NCBI GenBank assembly: GCA_946403855.1
Contig: CAMJBH010000008.1
Span: 1 to 64,000, forward strand
Origin: an uncultured Bacteroidales bacterium
GTDB lineage: Bacteria > Bacteroidota > Bacteroidia > Bacteroidales > UBA932
Reading direction: 5' to 3'
DNA length: 64,000 nucleotides
The translations under genes were made by a program, and so were the position numbers. Under the pieces are notes generated by a model. The model did no database searches. It was not told the DNA's origin and saw only the letters and a program-made list of their open reading frames with translations. Within the stretch, counting starts at the first letter, position 1. Every line of letters begins with the position of its first letter. Of this stretch, positions 32,705 through 42,075 are shown one piece after another.

Positions 32705-33370
32705 ATGAAAGTTATAATAAGCGGCTATGGCCGTATGGGCCACATCATAGAAGGGGTTATCCTTCACAAAGAAATAGAACTGGTCTGCGCCACGGAAGAC
32801 GTGTGCGCCACCCCTCCGGAAGTGGCGCGCGAATGCGTGTGCATAGACTTTACCACCCCCGCTGCATTCAGGGCCAACTACAAGTGGATAGCGGAGCATT
32901 TCAAAGCGGCCGTGATCGGCACCACGGGATGGGATGACATCATGGGAGATGTGGTGGCGGCCTTCTACGCTGCCGGCACGCCCATGATTTACTCTTCGAA
33001 CTTCTCGATAGGCGTCAACGCCACCTATGCCGCCCTGGAAAAAGTGTCCGACATACTCAAGGGCTACGGATATGTGCCACACATCGAAGAGACACACCAC
33101 ATCCACAAGCTCGACGCCCCCAGCGGCACGGCCAAGGAGATGGCGCGCCTGGTGGCCGGACACCTTGGAGTGAAACCCGACATCACCTCCATACGCGAGG
33201 GAGAGGTTCCCGGCAAGCACGTGGTAAAATTCAAGTCGGATGTTGACAAGATCAAGATTTCGCACGAGGCCTTCTCCCGGCAAGGTTTTGCCGAGGGTGC
33301 AGTGGTTGCCGCTCAGATGACAGAAAACATAACCGGAGTTCACAGCTTCAAAGAACTGATAATCAAATGA
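32705..33370 (+). CDS. dapB: 4-hydroxy-tetrahydrodipicolinate reductase
   Basis: Lysine/diaminopimelate branch. A short member, 221 residues against 240-270 usual, with a trimmed Rossmann half: GYGRMGH, IGTTGW, SSNFSIGVN, and the catalytic HHIHKLDAPSGTAKE carrying the essential histidine and lysine. It lies 8 bases after thrA and overlaps dapA by 4. Confidence 0.92.
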   Translation: MKVIISGYGRMGHIIEGVILHKEIELVCATEDVCATPPEVARECVCIDFTTPAAFRANYKWIAEHFKAAVIGTTGWDDIMGDVVAAFYAAGTPMIYSSNFSIGVNATYAALEKVSDILKGYGYVPHIEETHHIHKLDAPSGTAKEMARLVAGHLGVKPDITSIREGEVPGKHVVKFKSDVDKIKISHEAFSRQGFAEGAVVAAQMTENITGVHSFKELIIK

Positions 33371-34245
33371 AAATTCCAGAATTAAAAGGTTGCGGCACCG
33401 CACTGGTGACACCTTTCTTCTCCGACGGTGAAGTAGATTATGAAGCCTATGCTTCTTTGATAGACCGCCAGATCAAAGGCGGCGCTGACTTTCTGGTTCC
33501 GCTGGCCACAACCGGCGAAACTCCCACTCTCGACCCCATCGAAAGGGTGTCGATGCTGGAGATCACCCACGACCACGCCGAAGGAAGGCCGCTGCTGGTC
33601 GGGTGCGGCAGCAATTCGGTTCAAGGAACTCTGACACAGATGGAAATGCTCGACGGCCCCGCCGTTGACGCCTGGCTGGTGGTCGTACCGTTCTACAACA
33701 AGCCCAACCAGGAAGGCCAGTTCCAGTATTTCAAGGCCATTGCGTCGGCAAGCAGCAAGCCGGTGGTGATCTACAACGTACCGGGCCGCACTGGTGCCAA
33801 CATGTTGCCGCAGACCTGCCTGCGCTTGGCCCGCGAGGTGCCGGGAATAGTGGGCATCAAGGAAGCTTCCGGAAAGATCGAGCAAGCCCGCGAGATTCTT
33901 GCCGGGGCCCCCTCCGACTTCATGGTGCTCAGCGGCGACGACGACCTCACTCTCGATATGATGAAGGCCGGCGGCAAGGGTGTCATCTCCGTGGCTTCCA
34001 ATATAGTTCCCGACAAGGTTTCCGCCATGACCCGCGCGGCTATCGACGGCCGCTGGGACGAAGCGGAGGCCATTGATGTAGCCCTCAGGCCCCTCTACAA
34101 GGCATGTTTTGTGGAATCCAATCCCATTCCTGCCAAGGCCGCCCTCTCGCTGCTCGGACTCTGCACCGACGCCATGCGCCTCCCCCTCGTGCCTGCAGAG
34201 GAAAGCACTAAGACCCTTCTCAAAGAAGTACTTGCAGCCCTATGA
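33367..34245 (+). CDS. dapA: 4-hydroxy-tetrahydrodipicolinate synthase
   Basis: Condenses pyruvate with aspartate semialdehyde. A 292-residue TIM-barrel with ATTGETPTL, tyrosine in VIYNVPGRTGAN, and the Schiff-base lysine in GIKEASG. Overlaps dapB and murA by 4 bases each (ATGA), so translation is coupled. Confidence 0.95.
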   Translation: MKIPELKGCGTALVTPFFSDGEVDYEAYASLIDRQIKGGADFLVPLATTGETPTLDPIERVSMLEITHDHAEGRPLLVGCGSNSVQGTLTQMEMLDGPAVDAWLVVVPFYNKPNQEGQFQYFKAIASASSKPVVIYNVPGRTGANMLPQTCLRLAREVPGIVGIKEASGKIEQAREILAGAPSDFMVLSGDDDLTLDMMKAGGKGVISVASNIVPDKVSAMTRAAIDGRWDEAEAIDVALRPLYKACFVESNPIPAKAALSLLGLCTDAMRLPLVPAEESTKTLLKEVLAAL

Positions 34246-35549
34246 GTTCTTTCATCGTCGAAGGAGGCCACAGACTGAGCGGCAGCATCGCTCCGCAGGG
34301 AGCCAAAAACGAGGCCCTCGAGGTAATCAGCGCCATACTGCTCACCTCGGAAGATGTGACAATTTCCAATATTCCAGACATCCTGGACATACGCAACCTC
34401 ATCGCCCTTCTGCAGGGAATGGGCGTCAAAGTGACGCGGCACAGCAAGGGTGAATATACTTTCAATGCATCCCGCATCAATGAATTCTACGTCTCGAGCG
34501 CTGAATTCGTGGAGCAATGCGCCCGGCTGCGCGGCTCAGTGATGGTGGTGGGTCCGCTGCTGGCCCGTTTCGGACTGGCATATTTTCCCAAGCCCGGCGG
34601 CGACAAGATAGGCCGGCGGAGGGTGGACACACACATCGACGGCTTCATCAAGCTCGGGGCCGACTGTTCATACGACACGTCCCGCCACGCATATAAACTG
34701 AGCTCGGACGGTCCGCTGGAAGGCAGCTACATGCTGCTGGACGAAGCGTCCGTGACCGGCACCGCAAACATCGTCATGGCTGCGACGCTGGCCAAGGGAC
34801 GGACGACCATCTACAACGCCGCCTGCGAGCCTTATGTGCAGCAGCTATGCAAGCTCCTGGTGGCCATGGGGGCCCAGATCGACGGCATAGGATCCAACCT
34901 GCTGACAATTACTGGCGTAGAGGCACTGCACGGGGCTACCCACACCGTTCTTCCCGACATGATAGAGGTGGGTTCCTTCATCGGAATGGCCGCCATCAAC
35001 CAAAGCGAGCTTACCATCACCAACGTCCACTACGCCGAGCTGGGCATCATCCCTGAATGCTTCAGGAGGCTTGGCATACGCCTTGAGCAGCGCGGCGACG
35101 ATATCTACGTACCGTCGCAGGAAAGCTATGTGATAGAATCGTTCATCGACGGTTCCATCATGACGCTGGCCGATGCGCCCTGGCCGGGGCTTACGCCTGA
35201 CCTGCTGTCGGTTATGCTCGTGACTGCCGTGCAATGCCGCGGCAGCGTGCTAATCCACCAGAAGATGTTCGAGAGCCGCTTGTTCTTCGTGGACAAGCTG
35301 ATAGACATGGGCGCCCAGATTATCCTCTGCGACCCGCACCGTGCCGTCGTAATCGGCCACGACCACCGCGTGCAGCTGCGCGGGGGCCGCATGACCTCGC
35401 CCGACATTCGCGCCGGTATCGCCATGCTCCTGGCCGCCATGTCCGCCAATGGCACCTCCATAATCGACAACATCGACCAGATCGACCGCGGCTACGAGGA
35501 CATCGACACCCGCCTCAACGCCCTGGGGGCCAAGATCCAGAGGCAGTAG
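34242..35549 (+). CDS. murA: UDP-N-acetylglucosamine 1-carboxyvinyltransferase, Asp-type
   Basis: First committed step of peptidoglycan precursor synthesis. 435 residues, K22/N23 in GAKNEAL, and the catalytic loop PGGDKIGRRRVD. Where Escherichia coli has Cys115, this enzyme has Asp121, a change known to keep activity and block fosfomycin alkylation. It is expressed with the dap genes, which supply diaminopimelate to the same wall. Confidence 0.94.
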   Translation: MSSFIVEGGHRLSGSIAPQGAKNEALEVISAILLTSEDVTISNIPDILDIRNLIALLQGMGVKVTRHSKGEYTFNASRINEFYVSSAEFVEQCARLRGSVMVVGPLLARFGLAYFPKPGGDKIGRRRVDTHIDGFIKLGADCSYDTSRHAYKLSSDGPLEGSYMLLDEASVTGTANIVMAATLAKGRTTIYNAACEPYVQQLCKLLVAMGAQIDGIGSNLLTITGVEALHGATHTVLPDMIEVGSFIGMAAINQSELTITNVHYAELGIIPECFRRLGIRLEQRGDDIYVPSQESYVIESFIDGSIMTLADAPWPGLTPDLLSVMLVTAVQCRGSVLIHQKMFESRLFFVDKLIDMGAQIILCDPHRAVVIGHDHRVQLRGGRMTSPDIRAGIAMLLAAMSANGTSIIDNIDQIDRGYEDIDTRLNALGAKIQRQ

Positions 35550-35580
35550 GCGGATTCGTGGCCTGCAGAAGAAATTTTGT

Positions 35581-35588
35581 TATATTTG
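35581..35588 (+). promoter_or_regulatory. -7 element TATATTTG of cdaA
   Basis: Perfect TAnnTTTG match eight bases before the cdaA ATG at 35597; supports an internal promoter in the long run of genes and rules out upstream starts. Confidence 0.65.
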
Positions 35589-35596
35589 TGGGCTAT

Positions 35597-36364
35597 ATGG
35601 AATTTTTGCATTTCACACTGATCGATCTGATCGACATTATACTGGTTGCGGCGGTTATCTTCGTCGTTTTCCGATGGATAAAAGGATCGTCGGCCATGAA
35701 CATATTCATAGCCATCATAATCCTCTTTCTCATCCGGGTACTGGCCACCGCCCTTAACATGCGCATGATTTCCGCCCTCCTGGGCGCCATACTGGATGTG
35801 GGAGCGCTCGCCATAATCATCATATTCCAGCCCGAAATCCGCCGCTTCCTCAACAACATAGGCCGCACCGCCGGCAACAACACCATCATACGCAAGCTGC
35901 TGCGGCGCCAGCTTGCCGAAGGGCTCGACACTGACACCATGTCCGAAGTGGTGTCGGCGGTGGAGCAGATGGCGGCGCACAATGTCGGAGCCCTCATCGT
36001 CATACGGCGCAGAGACAACCTGCAGAGCATCATCGCCACCGGCGACAGCATCGACGCCCGCATCAGCCAGCGCCTGATCATGAACATATTCTTCAAGAAC
36101 TCTCCCCTGCACGACGGGGCCATGGTCATTGGCGGCAACCGCATCATCGCGGCCCGCTGCACCCTGCCCATAACGGAGCGGCTCGACCTTCCGGCCTCAT
36201 ACGGCATGCGCCACAGGGCCGCAGTAGGCCTGGCGGAGCAGTGCGACGCAGATGTCATTGTGGTGTCGGAAGAGACCGGCAGGATCAGTTTCGTACGCGG
36301 CTCGGACATCACGCCCATAGAAACTTCCGCCACACTCAAACTTAAACTGCAGAACAATGAATAG
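35597..36364 (+). CDS. cdaA: diadenylate cyclase
   Basis: Makes cyclic di-AMP from two ATP. The 255-residue protein has three N-terminal membrane helices (about 7-75) and a DAC domain with D173-G-A175 (SPLHDGAM) and R205-H-R207. In other phyla cdaA controls osmolytes and wall integrity. Here it lies directly after murA and overlaps mutS2 by 8 bases. No CdaR regulator gene adjoins. Confidence 0.93.
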   Translation: MEFLHFTLIDLIDIILVAAVIFVVFRWIKGSSAMNIFIAIIILFLIRVLATALNMRMISALLGAILDVGALAIIIIFQPEIRRFLNNIGRTAGNNTIIRKLLRRQLAEGLDTDTMSEVVSAVEQMAAHNVGALIVIRRRDNLQSIIATGDSIDARISQRLIMNIFFKNSPLHDGAMVIGGNRIIAARCTLPITERLDLPASYGMRHRAAVGLAEQCDADVIVVSEETGRISFVRGSDITPIETSATLKLKLQNNE

Positions 36365-38831
36365 CGAAAGACTGGAAGCCAAGCTGGGGTTCGACAAAGT
36401 CCGACAGATAATTACCGACAAGTGCCGCACCGACTACGCCGCAGCCAGGGTTGCGTCTGAGCAGTTCTCCACTTCTCCGGGAACCATACGCAAGCGCCTC
36501 GCCCTCACCGACGAGATGCGGCTTATACTGCTGTTCGAGGAGAATTTCCCCACCGCAGGCTATATAGACGGCGCTCCGTTCCTGGAGCCCCTTTCTTCGG
36601 AAGGCAGCAGCATCGATGTGCTAGGCATCGCCAAGCTCAAGACCCTGCTGGACACCGTGCGCCGGGTGACCCATTTCTTCAGCAGCATCAAAGACGGCAT
36701 ATACCCCAATCTTAAGGCTCTCAGCGCCCCTGTCCTCAGTTTTCCCGAAGTCAACCGCAGGATAGAGCTCATCATAGACAAGTACGGCGACATCAAAGAT
36801 TCCGCCTCCGACGAACTCTTCGACATACGCAAGCGACTCCGCGAGAAGGAATCGGCCATTTCTCGCCGCGCCACCGCCATACTCAGGCAGGCGCAGGAAT
36901 CCGGCCTTGCCGACTCCGATGCTTCGGTGGCGATGCGTGACGGCAAGTACCTCATTCCCGTGAGCACGGCTTCTAAGCGCAAGCTCTCGGGCTTCGTGTA
37001 CGACGAGTCTGCTAGCGGAAAGACAAGCTACATCGAGCCTGCCGAGATACTGGAACTCGAAAATGACATAAGCGAGCTGCATTTCGCCCAGAGCAGGGAG
37101 ATCGCCCGCATACTCAGGGAGTTCACCGCTTTTCTGCGCCCCTATCTTCCCGAACTTCTGCAGGCTTCGGCCTTCATCGGCGAGATAGATTTCCTCATGG
37201 CCAAGGCCCAGACAGCCCTGGACTTCATCGCCGGCATGCCTGTCATCGCGCAGGACGGTGGCGTGAGCCTGCGCAAGGCACGTCATCCCCTGCTGGAGAG
37301 GGCGCTGAAGCGCGAAGGCAAGCAGATCGTACCCCTCACCATCACGCTCACTCCCGCCAAAAGGATTCTGCTCATTTCGGGACCCAACGCAGGAGGTAAG
37401 TCGGTGTGTCTCAAAACTGCCGGCCTGCTCCAGTATATGTTCCAGTGGGGCATGCTCATTCCCACTTCGGAGACTTCCGAGCTCCCCATTTTCAAGCGTA
37501 TCGTGGTGAGCATCGGCGACGACCAGTCGCTGGAAAACGACCTCAGCACCTACAGCTCCTTCCTCTCCGACATGCGCCAGATGCTCTCGGAGGCCGACGA
37601 GCAGACGCTTGTGCTGATAGATGAATTCGGCTCCGGCACCGAGCCTGCAGCCGGCGGCGCCATTGCCGAGGCCATACTTGCAGAAATCGACAAGCGCGGA
37701 GTCTGGGGAGTGATAACCACCCACTACACCAACCTTAAGCTCTATGCCGCCGGGGCCGACACGAGGGTCACCAACGGAGCCATGCTCTTCGACTCCTCCA
37801 AAATCGCGCCCATGTTCGCCCTCGAAACAGGCCTGCCGGGCAACTCGTTCGCTTTCGAGCTGGCCCGCAAGATGCGTCTGCCCGAGGCAATAGTCAAGGA
37901 TGCCGAGGAGAGAGCGGGATCGGAGTTCGTGGGCATGGAGCGCAACCTGCGCAAGATTGCCCGCAACCGCCGTCAGCTCGACGAGAAGCTGCAGAAGATC
38001 AAGCATACCGACAAGACCCTCGAAGGGCTTACCGAAAAGTACCAGCAGGAGCTGGAAGACATACGCCGCGAGCGTAAGGACATCCTGGACGAGGCCCGCA
38101 AGGAGGCGGAAGCCATAGTCAAGGGCGCAGGAGCGCAGGTGGAGAAGACCATCAGGCAGATCAAGGAGTCGCAGGCCGAGAAAGAACAGACCAAGGCGGC
38201 AAGGGCTGAACTTCAGGGATTTATAGGCGCCCTGCAGGAGAGCAAGAGCCGCCAGCAGAAGGCCCGCGACGAATACATAGACCGGAAAATCAACAAGCTG
38301 GAGAGCCGGCGCAGCAAGAAAGCCGCCTCGCCTGAGGCTCCCGTGGCACCCAAGGCGGAGGCGCTCAAAGTGGGCGAGAAAGTGCGGGTGCAGAGCAACG
38401 GCATGGTGGGCGAAGTGACCCGCGTCAGCGGAAAGAACGTCACCATCACCGTCGGCAACATTTCCAGCACCATGAAAGCCGACACCCTGGAAAGAATCTC
38501 TTCCAGCGAGTTCAGGGAGCAGTCGCGTAAGCTTTTCAAGCAGCCCAGGCAGCAGTTCGACACGTCGGTGTCGGCCCGCAAGCTCAATTTCTCTCCCGAA
38601 CTCGACATACGCGGCGCCAGGCTTGCCGACGCCCTGGACATAGTGACGCACTACATCGACGACGCAATAATGCTCAACATGGGCTCTGTGCGCATCATCC
38701 ACGGCAAAGGTACCGGCGTGCTGCACGAAGAAATACAGAAATACCTTCGGACCGTACCGGGTGTGGCCTCGGTGAAAGACGAGGACATACGCACCGGCGG
38801 GTCCGGCGTGACCATAGTAACACTAGAATGA
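36357..38831 (+). CDS. mutS2: endonuclease MutS2
   Basis: An 824-residue MutS2: core/clamp helices, ATPase with Walker A ISGPNAGGKS around residue 340 and VLIDEFGSGTEP, a long coiled-coil stretch (about 520-650, rich in K, E and R), a KOW-like segment and a C-terminal Smr domain (LDIRGARLADAL, HGKGTG). It lacks the mismatch-recognition domain of MutS. Known roles are suppression of recombination and rescue of collided ribosomes. Co-translated with manC (4-base overlap). Confidence 0.95.
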   Translation: MNSERLEAKLGFDKVRQIITDKCRTDYAAARVASEQFSTSPGTIRKRLALTDEMRLILLFEENFPTAGYIDGAPFLEPLSSEGSSIDVLGIAKLKTLLDTVRRVTHFFSSIKDGIYPNLKALSAPVLSFPEVNRRIELIIDKYGDIKDSASDELFDIRKRLREKESAISRRATAILRQAQESGLADSDASVAMRDGKYLIPVSTASKRKLSGFVYDESASGKTSYIEPAEILELENDISELHFAQSREIARILREFTAFLRPYLPELLQASAFIGEIDFLMAKAQTALDFIAGMPVIAQDGGVSLRKARHPLLERALKREGKQIVPLTITLTPAKRILLISGPNAGGKSVCLKTAGLLQYMFQWGMLIPTSETSELPIFKRIVVSIGDDQSLENDLSTYSSFLSDMRQMLSEADEQTLVLIDEFGSGTEPAAGGAIAEAILAEIDKRGVWGVITTHYTNLKLYAAGADTRVTNGAMLFDSSKIAPMFALETGLPGNSFAFELARKMRLPEAIVKDAEERAGSEFVGMERNLRKIARNRRQLDEKLQKIKHTDKTLEGLTEKYQQELEDIRRERKDILDEARKEAEAIVKGAGAQVEKTIRQIKESQAEKEQTKAARAELQGFIGALQESKSRQQKARDEYIDRKINKLESRRSKKAASPEAPVAPKAEALKVGEKVRVQSNGMVGEVTRVSGKNVTITVGNISSTMKADTLERISSSEFREQSRKLFKQPRQQFDTSVSARKLNFSPELDIRGARLADALDIVTHYIDDAIMLNMGSVRIIHGKGTGVLHEEIQKYLRTVPGVASVKDEDIRTGGSGVTIVTLE

Positions 38832-39913
38832 ACGACCCTCACTATTACTGCGTTATAATGGCCGGAGGCCTTGGGACACGCTTCTGGCCAGTGAGCAGGG
38901 AAAGCCGCCCCAAACAGTTTCAGGACTTTTCGCGGTCCGGAAAGAGCTTCCTCAGACTCGCTTGGGAAAGGGCCTGCAAAGTGGTTCCCGAACAGAACAT
39001 ACTGGTGGTGAGCCTTGAGCGCTTCAGCCATTTGGTCAAAGAAGACCTGCCCTGGCTGCCCGAAGCCAACCTGCTGCTGGAGCCCTACAACCGCAACACG
39101 GCCTCCTGCATTGCTTACGCTACATACGCCATACTCAAAAGAGACCCTTCGGCAGTGGTGCTCGTGACCCCGGCCGACCAGGTGATCGAAGACTGCGGAC
39201 AGTTCAGCAACACCGTTCTCCAAGGGCTCGACTATGCCGCCTCGAATGACGTCCTGCTGACTCTCGGGATACTGCCCAGACGCGCCGACACCAACTTCGG
39301 TTACATTCAGACCGACGGCCCCATGACCGACGGCAAACCATTGAAAGTCAAAACGTTCACCGAAAAGCCAAGCAAGGAGCTGGCGCAGGTGTTCATAGAC
39401 AGCGGCGAGTTCCTGTGGAACGCCGGTATCTTTATCTGGAAGGCTGCGGTGATTGCAGCCGAACTGGAACAATACGCCCCCGACATTAGCTCGCAATGGA
39501 ACGGTTGGGAGCAGTACATATCCACGCCTCACGAAAGCGATTACCTGCACCGCATCTACGCCGACATGCCCCGCACCTCCATCGATTATGCTGTCATGGA
39601 GAAGTCGCAGAGAGTCATGGCCATACCTTCTTTCTTCGATTGGAACGACCTGGGCAACTGGAGTTCCCTGTATGAGTATTTCGCCGACGGCAGCGGCAAC
39701 GCCGTCAAAATCTACGGCGACAGCCTGCTCAAAGACAACGACGGACTCATGTTGTTCTCCAGCCGCACGGATAAGCTGGTGGCAGTCAAAGGCCTTAAGG
39801 ACTACATTGTTATAGACACCGAAGACGTGTTGGTCGTGTGCCCGCGCGAAGAGAGTTCACTGAAAAGTTTCCTCTCGGAACTGAATGTTCCGGAGTTTAA
39901 AAAATACCGATGA
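38828..39913 (+). CDS. manC: mannose-1-phosphate guanylyltransferase
   Basis: Forms GDP-mannose for glycan synthesis. A 361-residue nucleotidyltransferase-only enzyme: AGGLGTRFWPVSRESRPKQF signature at 12-31, ILPRRADTNFGYIQ, FTEKPSKE, and WNAGIFIWK. The phosphomannose isomerase half found in larger ManC proteins is missing. Overlaps mutS2 by 4 bases. Confidence 0.93.
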   Translation: MNDPHYYCVIMAGGLGTRFWPVSRESRPKQFQDFSRSGKSFLRLAWERACKVVPEQNILVVSLERFSHLVKEDLPWLPEANLLLEPYNRNTASCIAYATYAILKRDPSAVVLVTPADQVIEDCGQFSNTVLQGLDYAASNDVLLTLGILPRRADTNFGYIQTDGPMTDGKPLKVKTFTEKPSKELAQVFIDSGEFLWNAGIFIWKAAVIAAELEQYAPDISSQWNGWEQYISTPHESDYLHRIYADMPRTSIDYAVMEKSQRVMAIPSFFDWNDLGNWSSLYEYFADGSGNAVKIYGDSLLKDNDGLMLFSSRTDKLVAVKGLKDYIVIDTEDVLVVCPREESSLKSFLSELNVPEFKKYR

Positions 39914-39916
39914 GTT

Positions 39917-41332
39917 ATGAATAAGTATTCCGAAAGACGATCCCGCCTGCGCGGGCTGCTGAAGGGCGAAAAAGGTATCGCCGTCTTTATTGGCAACGTT
40001 GAATCGGCCGCACAGTACCGAGACAACGGCTACAAATGGCGCCAGGACAGCAACTGGCTGTATTTCTTCGGAATAGACGAGCCTCGCTTTGCCGCCATAA
40101 TGGACCTGGAGTCGGGCGTGGACACCGTGTATGCCGACGACTACGACATAGACGACATCATATGGACCGGTCCCATGCCCACCGTGGCTTCTCTCGCCGC
40201 CGGCGCGGGAGCTCAGGATTCCGGAACTTATTCCGCGTTCTGCACTGCAGTGTCCGCGGCCGTTGCCGCCGGACGTCAGGTGCATTGGCTGCCGGTATCG
40301 CGCTGGTATAACGCCGTGCTGCTCAGTTCGTTGCTGGGCGTCGAGCCAGGACAGGTGTTCAGCCAGGGCAAGAAAGGCTGTCCATTGGCTTCGGAGCCGC
40401 TGGTAAAGGCTGTGATAGAGATGCGCCTTGTGAAAGACGATGACGAAATCGCCCTCCTGGACAAAGCCGGCGAACTGGGCTACAAGATGCACACTACCGC
40501 CCGCCGCGGCATACGTCTCGGACGCATCGAGCAGGAAATCGTGGGCGACATGGAAGGAGTCACGCTGGCTGAGGGCTGGGGCACATCGTTCGCCACCATA
40601 CTCACCCAGCACGGAGAAATCTTCCACTGCCATTCTCACGACTGCCCCATCGAGCCCGGGCGCCTGTTGCTTATTGACGCCGGAGCCGAGAGCAACGACC
40701 ATTATGCATCGGACAACACCCGCACATATCCCACCGGCGGCCGCTTCACGCCCCGCCAGCGCGATATCTATCAGATAGTTTATGAGTGTAACGAGCTGGC
40801 ATTCAACATGACACGTCCCGGGGTAGCTTACCGTGACTGTCATCTTGCGGCGGCCCGCCACATGCTCGACAGACTTGGGCAGCTGGACCTGGTGAAAGGC
40901 GACCTGGACGAGATGGTGGCCGACGGCATCGCCGGTTTGTTCATGCCCCACGGACTCGGTCACAACATGGGCCTGGACGTGCACGACATGGAAGACCTCG
41001 GCGAAGACCTGGTGGGCTACGACCCCGGCCAGACACGTTCTTCCCAGCTCGGCCTGGGCAGCCTCAGGATGGCGCGCAAGCTGGTCCCCGGCAACGTAAT
41101 CACCGACGAACCAGGCATTTACTTCATCCCGGCCCTCATTGAACAATGGAAGCGGCAGGGTACCGACAAAGGGCGTGTGAATTACGCCAAACTTGAAGAG
41201 TATTACGACTTTGGTGGAATTAGGCTCGAAGATGACGTGCTGGTCACGGCTTCTGGTGCCCGCAGGCTTGGAAGCCGGCGTCTCCCCATAGCCCCCGACG
41301 AGGTAGAACAGGCGATGGCCGAAGATAATTGA
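39917..41332 (+). CDS. pepP: Xaa-Pro aminopeptidase (M24B)
   Basis: A 471-residue creatinase-fold metallopeptidase with an aminopeptidase P N-domain. The dinuclear metal ligands are visible: D in LLIDAGAESNDHY, D in SDNTRT, H in GLGHNMGLDVHD, E in TDEPGIYF, E in IRLEDDVLV. It removes N-terminal residues before proline in the cytoplasm. 3 bases after manC. Confidence 0.93.
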   Translation: MNKYSERRSRLRGLLKGEKGIAVFIGNVESAAQYRDNGYKWRQDSNWLYFFGIDEPRFAAIMDLESGVDTVYADDYDIDDIIWTGPMPTVASLAAGAGAQDSGTYSAFCTAVSAAVAAGRQVHWLPVSRWYNAVLLSSLLGVEPGQVFSQGKKGCPLASEPLVKAVIEMRLVKDDDEIALLDKAGELGYKMHTTARRGIRLGRIEQEIVGDMEGVTLAEGWGTSFATILTQHGEIFHCHSHDCPIEPGRLLLIDAGAESNDHYASDNTRTYPTGGRFTPRQRDIYQIVYECNELAFNMTRPGVAYRDCHLAAARHMLDRLGQLDLVKGDLDEMVADGIAGLFMPHGLGHNMGLDVHDMEDLGEDLVGYDPGQTRSSQLGLGSLRMARKLVPGNVITDEPGIYFIPALIEQWKRQGTDKGRVNYAKLEEYYDFGGIRLEDDVLVTASGARRLGSRRLPIAPDEVEQAMAEDN

Positions 41333-41334
41333 TT

Positions 41335-42069
41335 ATGGGACTTTTAGACGGAAAAACCGCCCTGGTGACCGGAGGGTCGAGGGGCATTGGCGAGGCCATA
41401 GTGCGGCGCTTCCTTAAAGAAGGCGCGAACGTGGTTTTCACCTGCCGGCACCTTCCTGAGAGACTCCTCGGGCAGCTGGAAGCCCTTGGCACAGTAAGGG
41501 CTTATGAATCAGACGCTTCTTCTTTCAATGCAGCACATGAGGTCGTGAAGCAGGTGGTTGATGAGTTCGGACGCGTGGACGTGCTTGTCAACAATGCCGG
41601 CATCCTGGACGACGGCCTGCTGCTGCGCATGAGCGAAGAAAGCTGGGACAAGGTAATTAACGGCAACCTCAAGTCGGCTTTCAATTTCACTCATGCGGTG
41701 GCTCCTTTCATGATGCGCCAGCGCAGCGGAAGCATCATTTTCATGAGTTCCTGCGCCGGAGTGCACGGCAACGCCGGGCAAATCAACTACGGTGCGTCCA
41801 AATCCGGCATGCTCGGACTCGCCAAGTCGGTGTGCAAAGAGCTTGGGCCCAGGGGCGTAAGGTCCAACTGCATTGCCCCCGGCATGATAGACTCGGAAAT
41901 GGTGGACCGTCTGAGCGACAAGGTTAAGCAGTTCTGGCTCAATAACATACCCATGCACCGCTGGGGCACGAAAGACGAAGTCGCAGGAGTGGCGCTCTTC
42001 CTCGCAAGCGACCTGTCCACCTATGTAAACGGCGAGGTTATAAGCTGCTGCGGCGGCGTTTCAAGTTAA
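41335..42069 (+). CDS. fabG: 3-oxoacyl-ACP reductase
   Basis: Short-chain dehydrogenase of 244 residues: TGGSRGIGEA at 12-21, NNAG, catalytic Ser in SSCAGVHG, YGASKSG with Tyr and Lys, and the C-terminal GEVISCCGGVS. Reduces 3-oxoacyl-ACP in fatty acid elongation. The ATG two bases after the pepP stop is chosen over an in-frame TTG. Confidence 0.88.
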   Translation: MGLLDGKTALVTGGSRGIGEAIVRRFLKEGANVVFTCRHLPERLLGQLEALGTVRAYESDASSFNAAHEVVKQVVDEFGRVDVLVNNAGILDDGLLLRMSEESWDKVINGNLKSAFNFTHAVAPFMMRQRSGSIIFMSSCAGVHGNAGQINYGASKSGMLGLAKSVCKELGPRGVRSNCIAPGMIDSEMVDRLSDKVKQFWLNNIPMHRWGTKDEVAGVALFLASDLSTYVNGEVISCCGGVSS

Positions 42070-42075
42070 TTCGAT

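Noticed and set aside
35234..35596. N-terminal extension of cdaA by 121 codons
   Set aside because: It overlaps murA in another frame; the -7 element and the ATG at 35597 give a normal-length CdaA.
36621..38726. 701-codon minus-strand frame opposite mutS2
   Set aside because: Shadow of codon bias in a high-GC gene; no domain, and mutS2 is certain on the other strand.
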